From Chitinophagaceae bacterium (GTDB lineage: Bacteria > Bacteroidota > Bacteroidia > Chitinophagales > Chitinophagaceae), in NCBI GenBank assembly GCA_016720825.1, contig JADKJV010000017.1:26521-90520 (forward strand): DNA of 64,000 nt, read 5' to 3'. Of the stretch, positions 42,133 to 51,391 are shown in pieces. The position numbers and the translations under genes were made by a program. Position 1 is the first letter of the stretch. Each line of letters starts with the position of its first letter. Below the pieces are notes generated by a model that was not told the origin of the DNA, searched no databases, and worked only from the letters and a program-made list of their open reading frames with translations.

Positions 42133-43686
42133 ATGAAAAAAATACTCTTCCTCCTGATATGTATCCCTGTGACCGGAAGCCTCCTCGCGCAGGAACCGGC
42201 CGATGCCCTCCGTTACTCCTGGTATACTTCCAGCGGTACTGCAAGACAGCAGGCTGTGGGTGGTGCCATGACTTCCCTCGGCGGCGATATCTCTGCATTA
42301 TTTGTCAACCCGGCCGGTCTTGGTTTTTATAAAACCGGTGACGTGGTTTTCACCCCCGGATTTAAACTCAACCGCAATGCCTCTACATATTTCGGGCATG
42401 CTGAAACAGAAAAGAAAAACTATGCTTCATTAGGTACAAGCGGTTTTGTGATGAGTGAAGGATACTATTCCCGCAGTACCAAAAAATACCATGGCAGTTC
42501 TTACAGTCTCGCGATAAACCAGACTGCCAATTTTGGCAGCAACATGCTGTACCGTGGCATCAATAACCAGAGTTCTTATTCCCAGAAATTCCTGGAAGAA
42601 ATCAGGAATAAAAATGATAAAGACGCCAACAACGTGGCTGCCGGATATCCATTCGGCACCAGCCTGGCTTTTAATACTTACTGGATTGATACCATTGCCG
42701 GCGGAACCCCCAACAACTACCAGTTTAAATCGAGAGCACCATTAGCCACTGGTTTAATCCAGGAAAATAATATCATCAACTCCGGTGGTATTACGGAAAT
42801 AGCCTTTGGCGGTGCTGTTAATTATAACGACAAATTCTTTATCGGAGGCACACTGGGCATTCCAATTTTACATTATAAAAGACAATCCACCTTTACTGAG
42901 GCGGATGCCACTTCCAATACCACAAACTTCTTTGACTTTGCAAGTATTTCAGAAAACCTGACAACATCAGGTGTCGGTATCAATCTGAAGGCCGGGTTGA
43001 TTTATAAGCCTGCGGAATATATCCGTTTGGGATTTGCTTTCCACTCTCCCACTTTCTATTCGCTGACGGATAAATACAATGCCGAAGTGACCACCAATTC
43101 AGAAACTTACCACGGCAGCCTTGTTCAGTCATCACATGACTTTACTGAAGGGAAAGATGCTGAATTCAAATACAGCCTGCTTTCCCCTTACCGCCTGATG
43201 GTAAGCGCTTCCTATGTGTTGCGTGAAATCCAGGATGTGCGGAAGCAAAAAGGATTCCTGACAGCTGATATCGAATACGTGAACTACACGTCCTCCTCAT
43301 TCAAAACAGATCCGGAAGGCGATAACAGCCAGTCAACAAAAGACTATCTCAAAAACCTGAACAAAGCCATTGACAATGCATACAAAGGCGCGTTCAATTT
43401 CAAAGTGGGCGGTGAATTAAAATTCACAACCGTCATGGCCCGTCTCGGATTATCCTATTACGGCAATCCGTACAAAGACCTCGGTCATGCTGAAAAAGGA
43501 CATAAGTTCCAGGTAAGCGGAGGATTAGGTTACCGCAATAAAGGTTTCTTTATTGATGCTGCTTATGTACATACGATGGGAAAAGATGTTCATTTCGGAT
43601 ACCGCCTCGACAGTTCTCCTTTCAGCGGGGCTGCTGTAAAATATACGGGTGGTACGGCTTTGTTAACTGTAGGTTTCAAGATTTAG
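42133..43686 (+). CDS. OmpP1/FadL-family outer-membrane protein
   Basis: A beta-barrel for uptake of hydrophobic compounds by family assignment. From the ATG at 42133 the signal peptide is KKILFLLICIPVTGSLLAQ. The motif ARQQAVGGAMTSLGGDISALFVNPAGLGFYKTGDVVFTPG is the FadL/OmpP1 N-terminal plug. Later strands (INLKAGLIYKPAEYIRLGFAFHSPTFYSL) are typical, and the C-terminal strand ends with a hydrophobic residue. An ATG four codons earlier is possible. 517-521 residues. Confidence 0.85.
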   Translation: MKKILFLLICIPVTGSLLAQEPADALRYSWYTSSGTARQQAVGGAMTSLGGDISALFVNPAGLGFYKTGDVVFTPGFKLNRNASTYFGHAETEKKNYASLGTSGFVMSEGYYSRSTKKYHGSSYSLAINQTANFGSNMLYRGINNQSSYSQKFLEEIRNKNDKDANNVAAGYPFGTSLAFNTYWIDTIAGGTPNNYQFKSRAPLATGLIQENNIINSGGITEIAFGGAVNYNDKFFIGGTLGIPILHYKRQSTFTEADATSNTTNFFDFASISENLTTSGVGINLKAGLIYKPAEYIRLGFAFHSPTFYSLTDKYNAEVTTNSETYHGSLVQSSHDFTEGKDAEFKYSLLSPYRLMVSASYVLREIQDVRKQKGFLTADIEYVNYTSSSFKTDPEGDNSQSTKDYLKNLNKAIDNAYKGAFNFKVGGELKFTTVMARLGLSYYGNPYKDLGHAEKGHKFQVSGGLGYRNKGFFIDAAYVHTMGKDVHFGYRLDSSPFSGAAVKYTGGTALLTVGFKI

Positions 43687-43700
43687 TCGCAACCAATACC

Positions 43701-43855
43701 AAAAGTCTTTACCACATAGGAACATAGGCACATAGATACACATAGGAAATACATGAAACTGTTCCTATAGAAGTATCATTACGAAGTATTAGGAATTGCG
43801 TATTGTATTTCTATGTGCAACTATGTGCCTATGTTCCTATGTGGTAAAGACTTTT
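43701..43855. repeat. Palindromic element with 35-bp perfect inverted repeats
   Basis: 43701-43735 is the exact reverse complement of 43821-43855. The arms begin AAAAGTCTTTACCAC and contain three ACATAG words spaced 8 bp apart; complementarity continues inwards less perfectly (CACATAG, AAATACA). The 85-bp centre shows no ORF. The right arm encodes the last codons and stop of miaA. Confidence 0.93.
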
Positions 43856-44754
43856 AAAATTTCCTCCTTCATCCCCCCTACATCCCCCGGCGCAAACCAT
43901 TTCACATCTTCTTCTTTCCTGAACCAGGTCATCTGCCGCTTGGCATATTGTCTTGTATGATGTATGATTTGCTGTTCCGCTTCTTCCAGCGTTATTTTTC
44001 CGTCGAGGTATTCAAATATTTCTGAATAGCCTACCGTCTGCAGCGCATTCATGTTCCGGAATGTAACTAATGATTTCACTTCTTCCACCAGTCCGTCATT
44101 GAACATCTTGCGGACCCTGGCTGCGATGCGTTCCCGCAATTCTTCCCGGGGCAGTTCCAATCCGATTTTTATAATGTCAAAATCACGGGGCTTGGCCACG
44201 GAAGAACGGTATGAAATAACAGACCGGCCGCTTTGTTCCATGACTTCCAATGCACGCATCATGCGTTGTGGATTCTGCATTTCACCTTGTGCAGCAAAAA
44301 GCGGGTCCTTTAATTGTACTTCTGACATCAGCCAGGGCATTCCTTTTTCCTGGTAGTCATTTTGAATCCTGAGCCGGATGACCGGGTCTGTTGCCGGCAT
44401 TTCATCAAGACCTGCGATGAGGGCCCGCAGGTATAAACCAGTTCCGCCGCAAACAATCACCATATCATTCATCCGGAATAAATCATCCGCTTTTTCGAGT
44501 GCCCAGTTTTCATACCAGGCAGCATTGATATCATCCAGTATACTGTGTGATGCAATAAAATGATGGGGTACTTCAGCCAGTTCCTCCATGGAAGGCCGGG
44601 CCACACCGATTTTCAACTCCCGGTAACATTGCCGGCTGTCGGCACTGATGATGGAGCAGGAGAACTGACGCGCCAGTTGTATAGCCACGGCAGTTTTACC
44701 CACAGCTGTGGGACCCGCAATACACACCATAACCGGGCGATGTCTTCTTTTCAA
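43837..44754 (-). CDS. miaA: tRNA dimethylallyltransferase
   Basis: Adds a dimethylallyl group to A37 of tRNAs reading UNN codons. The P-loop is AGPTAVGKT, then ISADSRQCYRELKIG, HHFIASHSILDD and GGTGLYLRALIAGLDEMP. The C-terminal part (YSEIFEYLDGKITLEEAEQQIIHHTRQYAKRQMTWFRK) is also conserved. The track start is a TTG; an ATG at 44730 (MVCIAGPT) is an alternative. The last five residues (KVFTT) and TAG come from the arm of the palindromic element, so the original C-terminus may have been replaced. Confidence 0.93.
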   Translation of the reverse strand: MKRRHRPVMVCIAGPTAVGKTAVAIQLARQFSCSIISADSRQCYRELKIGVARPSMEELAEVPHHFIASHSILDDINAAWYENWALEKADDLFRMNDMVIVCGGTGLYLRALIAGLDEMPATDPVIRLRIQNDYQEKGMPWLMSEVQLKDPLFAAQGEMQNPQRMMRALEVMEQSGRSVISYRSSVAKPRDFDIIKIGLELPREELRERIAARVRKMFNDGLVEEVKSLVTFRNMNALQTVGYSEIFEYLDGKITLEEAEQQIIHHTRQYAKRQMTWFRKEEDVKWFAPGDVGGMKEEILKVFTT

Positions 44755-44789
44755 AATAGTTGTAATTGGAAACTAAAAGAATTGATGCA

Positions 44790-45353
44790 TCAGACTTCTT
44801 CTTCCCCTTCGGCGCCGGCTTCTTCCAGTCCGCCCAGGTCCTCACCATCTTCATCCTTCTCACCAAAACCTTCACCAACCTGGGAGAGATCATATTTCTC
44901 TTCCACATCAGCAAATTTTTCTCCCAGCAGGCCTTTGGTGCCATACTGGCTGGGCGCAATGCCTTCGGTGCGTGATACAGAGGGATAAGTGACTTTGGGA
45001 TTTTCTTCCTTGGACACACTGATCAGTTCAACCAGGAAAGTCCAGTTTTTATTGAAGTCGTATACGTAAACAAATTTCTGGTTTGGATCACGGATCTCAG
45101 TACCCACATGCGTATCACTCATCAGCAGGGGTGCTACTTTATAATCACGATCATAAATCTCCAGGGAAATCTCACGTCCGCGCAGCCAGTGGTCATTACT
45201 GCGGAAAAACGTAGCCTTATGTTTATTGTCAAATTCGTATCCTTTCAGAATAGTATCGTGCAGGTCACGGAATGACTGGTTATGCCGGATAACCACATCA
45301 CGGTAAACACTTTCGTCTTCCTCAAAATAGACCCTGAATTTCAGAATTGCCAT
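44790..45353 (-). CDS. pRiA4b ORF-3-like protein
   Basis: 187 residues from the ATG at 45353. FRVYFEEDESVYRDVVIRHNQSFRDLHDTILKGYEFDNKHKATFF, FVYVYDFNKNWTFLVELI and YPSVSRTEGIAPSQYG are the conserved blocks of the pRiA4b ORF-3 family. The C-terminal 40 residues are strongly acidic and Gly-rich. No transposon is present, so this is a chromosomal member of unknown function. It lies between cca and miaA, two tRNA-modifying genes, possibly in one transcript. Confidence 0.82.
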   Translation of the reverse strand: MAILKFRVYFEEDESVYRDVVIRHNQSFRDLHDTILKGYEFDNKHKATFFRSNDHWLRGREISLEIYDRDYKVAPLLMSDTHVGTEIRDPNQKFVYVYDFNKNWTFLVELISVSKEENPKVTYPSVSRTEGIAPSQYGTKGLLGEKFADVEEKYDLSQVGEGFGEKDEDGEDLGGLEEAGAEGEEEV

Positions 45354-45361
45354 ACACAAAA

Positions 45362-46634
45362 TTAAGGTTTCTTCACTTTGTAACCCAGTTCCTCCGCTTT
45401 ACTGATCATAAACGCAAAAGCCGCCTCGTAAGTATTCGGGATTAAGCCATCCAGCATGGCATCTTTTACAGCATCTTTGATTAATCCCACTGGTTTTGAA
45501 GGGGGAATCCCGAAAGTTTCCATAATCAGTTCACCGCTGACGGGCGGCTGCCAGCTGCGGATATGGTCTTTTTCCTCCACTTCCCGGCAACGCTCCCGCA
45601 CCAGCTGGAAATTCTCCAGGAACCTTTTAACTTTTTGTTTGTTTTTGGAAGTGATATCCGCTTCACACAACATCATCAACGCATCAAAATCATCTCCGGC
45701 ATCAAACAGTAAACGGCGGATGGCACTGTCGGTAATATTCTCTTTAGTGAGGCTGATCGGCCGCAGGTGCAGTTCCACCATCTTCTTCACAAATCGCATT
45801 TCTTCGTGCGCAGGAAGCCTGAACTTTGTAAATATCTTCGGCACCATCCTGCCACCAACGACTTCGTGTCCGTGGAAAGTCCAACCATGACCTTCTTCAA
45901 ATTTTTTGGTAAGGGGTTTGGCAATGTCATGCAGTATGGCAGCCCAGCGCAGCCAGAGATCATTTGATTTAGCTGATAAATTATCCAGCACCTGCAGGGT
46001 ATGGTAGAAATTATCTTTATGACCAAGTCCATCTTTATACTCTGCCCCGGCCAGCGCCGTCATTTGCGGAAATTTTCTTCAATCGTAAAACCAAGCTGGC
46101 TGGCAAAACGGATGGCACGCATCATACGCAACGGGTCATCACTGAAAGTTTGTCCCGGCGCCAGCGGCGTACGGATAATTTTATTGTTCAGGTCTTCTGT
46201 TCCGTTGAAAGGATCCACCAGTTTACCATAATCAGCTTTATTCAGGCTGATGGCCATGGCGTTGATGGTAAAATCGCGGCGGAGCTGGTCATCAGCAATT
46301 GTTCCGGGTTCCACGTCCGGCTTACGGGAATCATGGCGGTAACTTTCTTTACGTGCACCCACAAATTCAATATCAAATCCGTCCACGGAAATATGGGCTG
46401 TACCAAAATTTTGAAAAAGCTCACTTTGGGAACCGGTTTGAAACGGGATGCCACTGCATGTGCCAGTGCAATACCGTCGCCGGCACAAACAATATCCGCA
46501 TCCTTCGTAGGCCGACCCAGGATTTTATCACGCACAAAGCCCCCGACCAGGTATGTTTCAAACCCGGTGGTGGCCGCAGCAGCGGCTATATTTTCCAGTA
46601 TGTCCAGTTCCGCAGAACTGCATTGAATATCCAT
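45362..46634 (-). pseudogene. cca: CCA-adding enzyme / poly(A) polymerase family gene with frameshift and internal deletion
   Basis: A class II nucleotidyltransferase fused to an HD domain. The head has LVGGFVRDKILGRPTKDADIVCAG. At 46405-46418 the frame shifts (KVSFFK continues as NFGTAHISVDGFDIEFVGARKESY); one base missing in AAAATTTT explains it. The next block DFTINAMAISLN and DPLRMMRAIRFASQLGFTIEENF then hits TGA at 46060. The HD part resumes as MTALAGAEYKDGLGHKDNFYHTLQVLDN in another frame. The helical segment of about 50 residues usually found between these blocks is absent. The whole spans only 424 codons. TAACTTTG stands 8 nt before the start. Confidence 0.82.
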
Positions 46635-46702
46635 AATCGCGGCAAAGTTATGCAGGGAAAAACTATCAGGAATGTTTTTGTATTTTCGGTAAAACTGAAC
46701 AC

Positions 46703-48592
46703 ATGCGGCAAATTACCGTCTCCCTGATTCTGCTCTTTTCTTTATTAACCCAGTCAGCAAAAGCGCAGGACAAACTTCCTCCCTACCCCGATGTGATCCG
46801 GCATTTTTTCAGCCATTACAGCTATGAACCAGCTGAATTTACAGATGCCCTGCTGATGGCCAAAAAGAAAGAAGGCTGGTATGTTACTATCGTAAACCAG
46901 ACCGAAAACGACCGCATCAAAAAACAGCAATTATTCTGGGATCTTAAAACCGGGCAATACCTCCCGCTCGAAGGTTTTAATGACCGGCTGTCGGACGAGG
47001 AAGCACAAACTAAAATCTACGACTACCTGTCGGGTACTTCTTCCGTTTTTAATTTCTACGGTTATGAACGCTGCCGGTATTACGGCTTTACCGGATGGGA
47101 AATGGCTCTGATCAGGGATTATGGATCAAACGTAACAGCACTCAGTGATACCATGCTCGACGGTTTAGCAAGGGCATACTCTTTTTATGCAACCGGGTTT
47201 TTATGGAGCCAGACAGGGCAACTGGATGGCAACAATGATCCACTACGCACCCAGCTGGATAATATGGAACAGCCTTCACCTGAGAGGATCATGAAGTTTA
47301 AAAATTACGTTGACACATCTCTCAGCTTTTACAAATTGCTTACCGGGAAAAATCCTGCTTATAAAGGGGTTGTTGGCAACGCTGCCATGAAAATGTTCAA
47401 CGAACAGATGCATGGCTATCACATGATGATGCTTGCTGGTGACAGCCTGAAAGCAAACGAATACCTGAATAGTATCACGCCGGATCCCATATTCTTGGCG
47501 ATGGCGAAAAATTATTTAGCAGGTCTCGCGCCCAATGCAATAATTATTACCTATGGTGATAATGATACTTACCAGCTTTGGTATGCGCAGCAGGCCCTGA
47601 AATACCGCAAGGATGTGGCGGTGATCAACAACAGCCTGCTGGGTCTTGCTCCTGCAGTAAACTGGATTAAATCAGCTAAAGTGGTTGACTTTACCATTCC
47701 TGCATCCAGCTACAGCAAACAGTTTTGGCAATATGCCCGGCATTACCAGACAGCCGCCGGTTCAACATCCGCACAAACCGTTTCGGAATTCCTGGAAGAA
47801 CTGAAAAACCAGAAAATTTCACAGCCCGATGCCAGTACTTATGAACCCCTCAGCTATACACATACGAAACTGACCATCCCGGTAGATATGGCTAAACTCC
47901 AGAAAACCGGCGTGCCCGGCAAGGTGATTAAAAACATCCAGGCTGAACTGGGCGAGTTTATGTTTTTAAGTGATATCCTGACCCTCGATATCATCAATAC
48001 CAATATTTATACCCGGCCGATATATTTTACAACAACTTTCGAACCGCTTGCAAAATATATACAACAGGAAGGATTTGTATACCGGCTGACAACTGAACGT
48101 GGAAAAGAAGATACCCTGACGCAAACAGAAGTCCTGCTGACAGAAAAAGCCCTCAACACCCAAATACAACTGCCTGCGTTATACCAGCAAGGAGCAGCAC
48201 CGCATCCCCTTGATTTTTTTGACAATACTTATATCAGTGCATGCCAGCGAGTGGCAGATTATTATTTCGCCAATGCAATACCCGGCAAAGCCAGGACCTG
48301 GTCTAAAAAAGCATTCGATTATTCAACCAGTCATAATGCTTATGTCAACTTTTCGATTGTGAAAATGGCCGACATCCTGTTTAAAACGGGGGAAAATGAA
48401 ACCGCTGTCAAATGGCTGGAGAAAATGGCTGTGCAAATCGAATATAATTTCAATCATCCGGCGGCACTGGTCCTGAACCTGGATAAAAGTATGGCCGCTT
48501 CTTTTGTATTAATGATTCAATCCACATTAAAAGGAAACAGTAATCAAAGCAAAATAGTGGATGATGTGCTGCAGCGGCTGAGTACAGAATAA
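46703..48592 (+). CDS. Secreted protein resembling the C-terminal domain of DUF2723 (GT117) proteins
   Basis: 629 residues with signal peptide RQITVSLILLFSLLTQSAKAQ. The central part ANAIIITYGDNDTYQLWYAQQALKYRKDVAVINNSLLGLAPAVNWIK matches the conserved periplasmic region that follows the TM domain in DUF2723 membrane proteins. The many TM helices of that family are missing. C-terminally there is a TPR-like helical stretch (ARTWSKKAFDYST..., ETAVKWLEKMAVQIE). Probably periplasmic. Convergent with tsaC, with the stops directly adjacent. Confidence 0.68.
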   Translation: MRQITVSLILLFSLLTQSAKAQDKLPPYPDVIRHFFSHYSYEPAEFTDALLMAKKKEGWYVTIVNQTENDRIKKQQLFWDLKTGQYLPLEGFNDRLSDEEAQTKIYDYLSGTSSVFNFYGYERCRYYGFTGWEMALIRDYGSNVTALSDTMLDGLARAYSFYATGFLWSQTGQLDGNNDPLRTQLDNMEQPSPERIMKFKNYVDTSLSFYKLLTGKNPAYKGVVGNAAMKMFNEQMHGYHMMMLAGDSLKANEYLNSITPDPIFLAMAKNYLAGLAPNAIIITYGDNDTYQLWYAQQALKYRKDVAVINNSLLGLAPAVNWIKSAKVVDFTIPASSYSKQFWQYARHYQTAAGSTSAQTVSEFLEELKNQKISQPDASTYEPLSYTHTKLTIPVDMAKLQKTGVPGKVIKNIQAELGEFMFLSDILTLDIINTNIYTRPIYFTTTFEPLAKYIQQEGFVYRLTTERGKEDTLTQTEVLLTEKALNTQIQLPALYQQGAAPHPLDFFDNTYISACQRVADYYFANAIPGKARTWSKKAFDYSTSHNAYVNFSIVKMADILFKTGENETAVKWLEKMAVQIEYNFNHPAALVLNLDKSMAASFVLMIQSTLKGNSNQSKIVDDVLQRLSTE

Positions 48593-49156
48593 TCAGGGTC
48601 TGATGATTGTCAGTTCACCGTTATCACCCCACCTGATGATGGAAGATGGCTGTGCCGGTGTTTTATCATCCCTCCGGTGCTGGGGAATATAATCCACCCC
48701 TGACTTAATGGCTTCGCTGATTTCATCAAAAAAAGCCGGGGGCTTCTCTCCGGAAATATTGGCGGAAGTGGACACGATCGGTTTGCGCAACCGCTTCACC
48801 AGGTGTTTGCAGAATTCATCTTTACAGATCCGAATCGCTATACTGCCATCTTCTGCCACCAGGTTATCAGCCAGACCAATGGCGCCTGCATAAATCACCG
48901 TGGTAGGTTTGGCGGCTTCTTCCAGGTAATCGAATAACTGCAAATCCGGGGCGGCCACATGCTGCAGCACATCCCGTTCGTCAGCCACCAGCACGATCAT
49001 GGCTTTGTGATCAGGACGCTGCTTGAGTGAATAAATCCTGTTCACAGCATCTTCATTCGTCGCATCACATCCGATCCCCCAGATGGTATCTGTGGGATAC
49101 AGGATGATCCCGCCCTTACGCAGCACATCCAGGCATGATTCAATATCATGTTCCAT
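48593..49156 (-). CDS. tsaC: L-threonylcarbamoyladenylate synthase (Sua5/YrdC family)
   Basis: Makes threonylcarbamoyl-AMP for the t6A37 modification of tRNA. 187 residues from the ATG at 49156. GGIILYPTDTIWGIGCDATNEDAVNRIYSLKQRP is the YrdC signature; later come RICKDEFCKHLVKRLRKPIVSTSANISGEKPP and SSIIRW. No Sua5 C-terminal domain. It begins 2 nt after the glycosyltransferase stop. Confidence 0.9.
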   Translation of the reverse strand: MEHDIESCLDVLRKGGIILYPTDTIWGIGCDATNEDAVNRIYSLKQRPDHKAMIVLVADERDVLQHVAAPDLQLFDYLEEAAKPTTVIYAGAIGLADNLVAEDGSIAIRICKDEFCKHLVKRLRKPIVSTSANISGEKPPAFFDEISEAIKSGVDYIPQHRRDDKTPAQPSSIIRWGDNGELTIIRP

Positions 49157-49158
49157 AC

Positions 49159-50310
49159 TTACCATAATTGTTTATACAAATTCATCACTGATGTGGCACA
49201 AAGAAACGGCGAAAAATCCTGTGCATGTTTCCAGCCTTTATCACGCATTGTATTGGCGAAAACAGTATCCGTATAGATTTTATACATCCCGGTTGCAATG
49301 TCTTCCGGACTGGATGGATCCACATAATAAGCTCCTTCTCCCCCCGCTTCGGGCAAACAGGAAACACTGGATGTAATAACCGGCAGCCGGCTCCATAATG
49401 CTTCCAGCACCGGGATACCAAATCCTTCAAAAAAAGAAGGATAGATCATCGCTGTAGCCATCTGGTAAATGGCCGGGAAATCAGCGGCTGTCCGGAAACC
49501 GTGTGATTGTTTTGCCTGGTGGTTTTCAGAAAGAAAAATAATTTTCCCGGTAAGCCCATGTTCCGCTACCCAGGCCTTGACTTCTTCTTTGTACTTCTTC
49601 CCGTCACCAATCACCACCAGCGGTAAATCCGGATTGCCATTGAGGATTTTCATAGCCTTGCAGATATTCAGCAGGTTTTTCCTTTCAATGATTGATCCCA
49701 CGTATAAAAAATACGCCGGTGGCAGGCTGTATAATTCCCGCACCCTTTTCTTTTCCGCTTCCGTTATTTTTTCAGCAAACGCAGGGTTACAGCTCTGGTA
49801 ACATACTTTAATTTTTTGTTCCGGTGTGCCGTAAAAATCCATGATATCCTGTTTGGTCTGCTCACTGATGGCAATGACCATATCCGCATGGTCGCAGGCA
49901 TTGCGGAATTTCCTTGAGTAAATTTTTACATCCAGCGGATTGTACTGTTCCGGATGCCGTTCGTGGATCAGGTCGTGGATTGTTACTACAGAAACTATTC
50001 CTGTTTTCTGGATACCAAACGGGATTTCGTGACTCAGCCCATGATACAACCGGATATTTTTGGCTTTGAGTTCATTCTTCACCCAGCTGCTCCGCCAGGC
50101 GGACGAAAATATCTTATAGATATAATTCCCCGGCAGCGACTCATGCAGGTGCGGGCCATCCAGTTTGAATTGTTTTGACCGCTTTGGGTTAAAGAGAAAA
50201 TATTCATGTTCGGGATAATACTCCGCCAGGGAACGTATCAGTGTGCGGCTGTAATGCCCCAAACCGGTGTTATTATGGAATGCCCGCTTGGCGTCGAACC
50301 CGATATTCAT
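49159..50310 (-). CDS. Glycosyltransferase family 4
   Basis: A GT-B enzyme of 383 residues from the ATG at 50310 (MNIGFDAKRAFHNNTGLGHYSRTLI). The acceptor domain is N-terminal. The donor domain has YFLYVGSIIERKNLLNICKAMKIL, VVIGDG, and MIYPSFFEGFGIPVLEALWSRLPVITSSVSCLPEAGG with the EX7E Glu pair. The nucleotide sugar and acceptor are unknown. CTTTGCAGT precedes the ATG, the same junction as at the T9SS plug gene, so it may be leaderless. Confidence 0.88.
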   Translation of the reverse strand: MNIGFDAKRAFHNNTGLGHYSRTLIRSLAEYYPEHEYFLFNPKRSKQFKLDGPHLHESLPGNYIYKIFSSAWRSSWVKNELKAKNIRLYHGLSHEIPFGIQKTGIVSVVTIHDLIHERHPEQYNPLDVKIYSRKFRNACDHADMVIAISEQTKQDIMDFYGTPEQKIKVCYQSCNPAFAEKITEAEKKRVRELYSLPPAYFLYVGSIIERKNLLNICKAMKILNGNPDLPLVVIGDGKKYKEEVKAWVAEHGLTGKIIFLSENHQAKQSHGFRTAADFPAIYQMATAMIYPSFFEGFGIPVLEALWSRLPVITSSVSCLPEAGGEGAYYVDPSSPEDIATGMYKIYTDTVFANTMRDKGWKHAQDFSPFLCATSVMNLYKQLW

Positions 50311-50412
50311 ACTGCAAAGATCAATGGAAAATATGAATCCCGGTATTCCCATTTCTGCTTTTCAGCGGCCCGTCTCCCCGATTCGCATTATTTTCGCGTC
50401 AAATAACAAAAA

Positions 50413-51219
50413 ATGAATCAGCTGATCGCGGAAGCCTGGGCCGACAGGGAATTACTGAAAGAATCGAAATATTCAGATGCCGTAAGGGCAGTGATTGAAG
50501 AACTGGATAAAGGCACCCTCCGTGTGGCCTCACCCGGTGAAAAAGGCTGGGTGGTGAATGAATGGGTAAAACAGGCGATCCTGATGTATTTCAGTATACA
50601 GACCATGCAAACCTGGGATCTTTCCCCGTTTGAATTCTACGATAAAATGCTGCTGAAGAAAAATTACCGCGACCTGGGTGTGCGTGCAGTTCCGCATGCC
50701 ATTGCCCGGTATGGTGCATTCCTCGGCAGGAATGTGGTATTAATGCCTTCCTATGTAAATATCGGCGCCTATGTGGATGAAGGCACAATGGTTGACACCT
50801 GGGCTACCGTAGGCAGCTGTGCCCAGATCGGCAAAGGTGTTCACCTGAGTGGCGGCGTAGGTATCGGCGGCGTACTCGAACCCCTGCAGGCTTCACCAGT
50901 CATCATCGAAGATGGCTGTTTCATCGGCAGCCGGTGTATTGTTGTGGAAGGAGTAATCGTGGAAAAAGAAGCCGTGCTTGGCGCCAACGTAGTGCTTACA
51001 CAATCAACTAAAATTATAGATGTCAGCGGCCCGGTTCCTTTCGAAATGAAAGGCCGTATCCCGGCCCGCAGTGTGGTGATCCCGGGATCATTTACCAAAA
51101 AATTTCCGGCGGGTGAATTCGGGGTGGGTTGCGCGTTGATTATCGGAAAGCGTAAACCAAGTACAGATTTGAAGACTTCATTGAATGATGCATTGAGAGA
51201 TTTCAATGTGAGTGTTTAA
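50413..51219 (+). CDS. dapD: Tetrahydrodipicolinate N-succinyltransferase
   Basis: Succinylates tetrahydrodipicolinate in lysine and diaminopimelate synthesis. 268 residues with a left-handed beta-helix. NEWVKQAILMYF, RAVPHAIARYGAFLGRNVVLMPSYVNIGAYVDEGTMVDTWATVGSCAQIG, then HLSGGVGIGGVLEPLQASPVIIEDGCFIGSRCIVVEG and PARSVVIPGS. TATTTTCG lies 16 nt before the ATG. Confidence 0.95.
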   Translation: MNQLIAEAWADRELLKESKYSDAVRAVIEELDKGTLRVASPGEKGWVVNEWVKQAILMYFSIQTMQTWDLSPFEFYDKMLLKKNYRDLGVRAVPHAIARYGAFLGRNVVLMPSYVNIGAYVDEGTMVDTWATVGSCAQIGKGVHLSGGVGIGGVLEPLQASPVIIEDGCFIGSRCIVVEGVIVEKEAVLGANVVLTQSTKIIDVSGPVPFEMKGRIPARSVVIPGSFTKKFPAGEFGVGCALIIGKRKPSTDLKTSLNDALRDFNVSV

Positions 51220-51228
51220 GAAAAATAC

Positions 51229-51391
51229 AAAACCACAAAGTGCACAAAGTAAAAACCCTCCTCCGCTTCAGCTTATGCTTGCGCTGAAGCTTCAGCATAG
51301 GCGCACGGCGGGCAAAGCAAAGGGCACAAAGGATTAACGATAATCCTTTGTGCCCTTTGTGTATTTCTTTGTGAACCTTGTGGTAAAAAAC
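51229..51391. repeat. Nested inverted repeat of CACAAAG words with a 19-bp perfect stem
   Basis: The outer arms (ACCACAAAGTGCACAAAG near 51232-51250 and its near-complement at 51368-51386) match at 16 of 18 positions. Inside, 51318-51336 and 51341-51359 form a perfect 19-bp stem around an ACGA loop, and GCTTCAGC/GCTGAAGC near 51268-51290 form a third. It fills the convergent dapD-protease gap and could terminate transcription from both sides. Confidence 0.9.
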
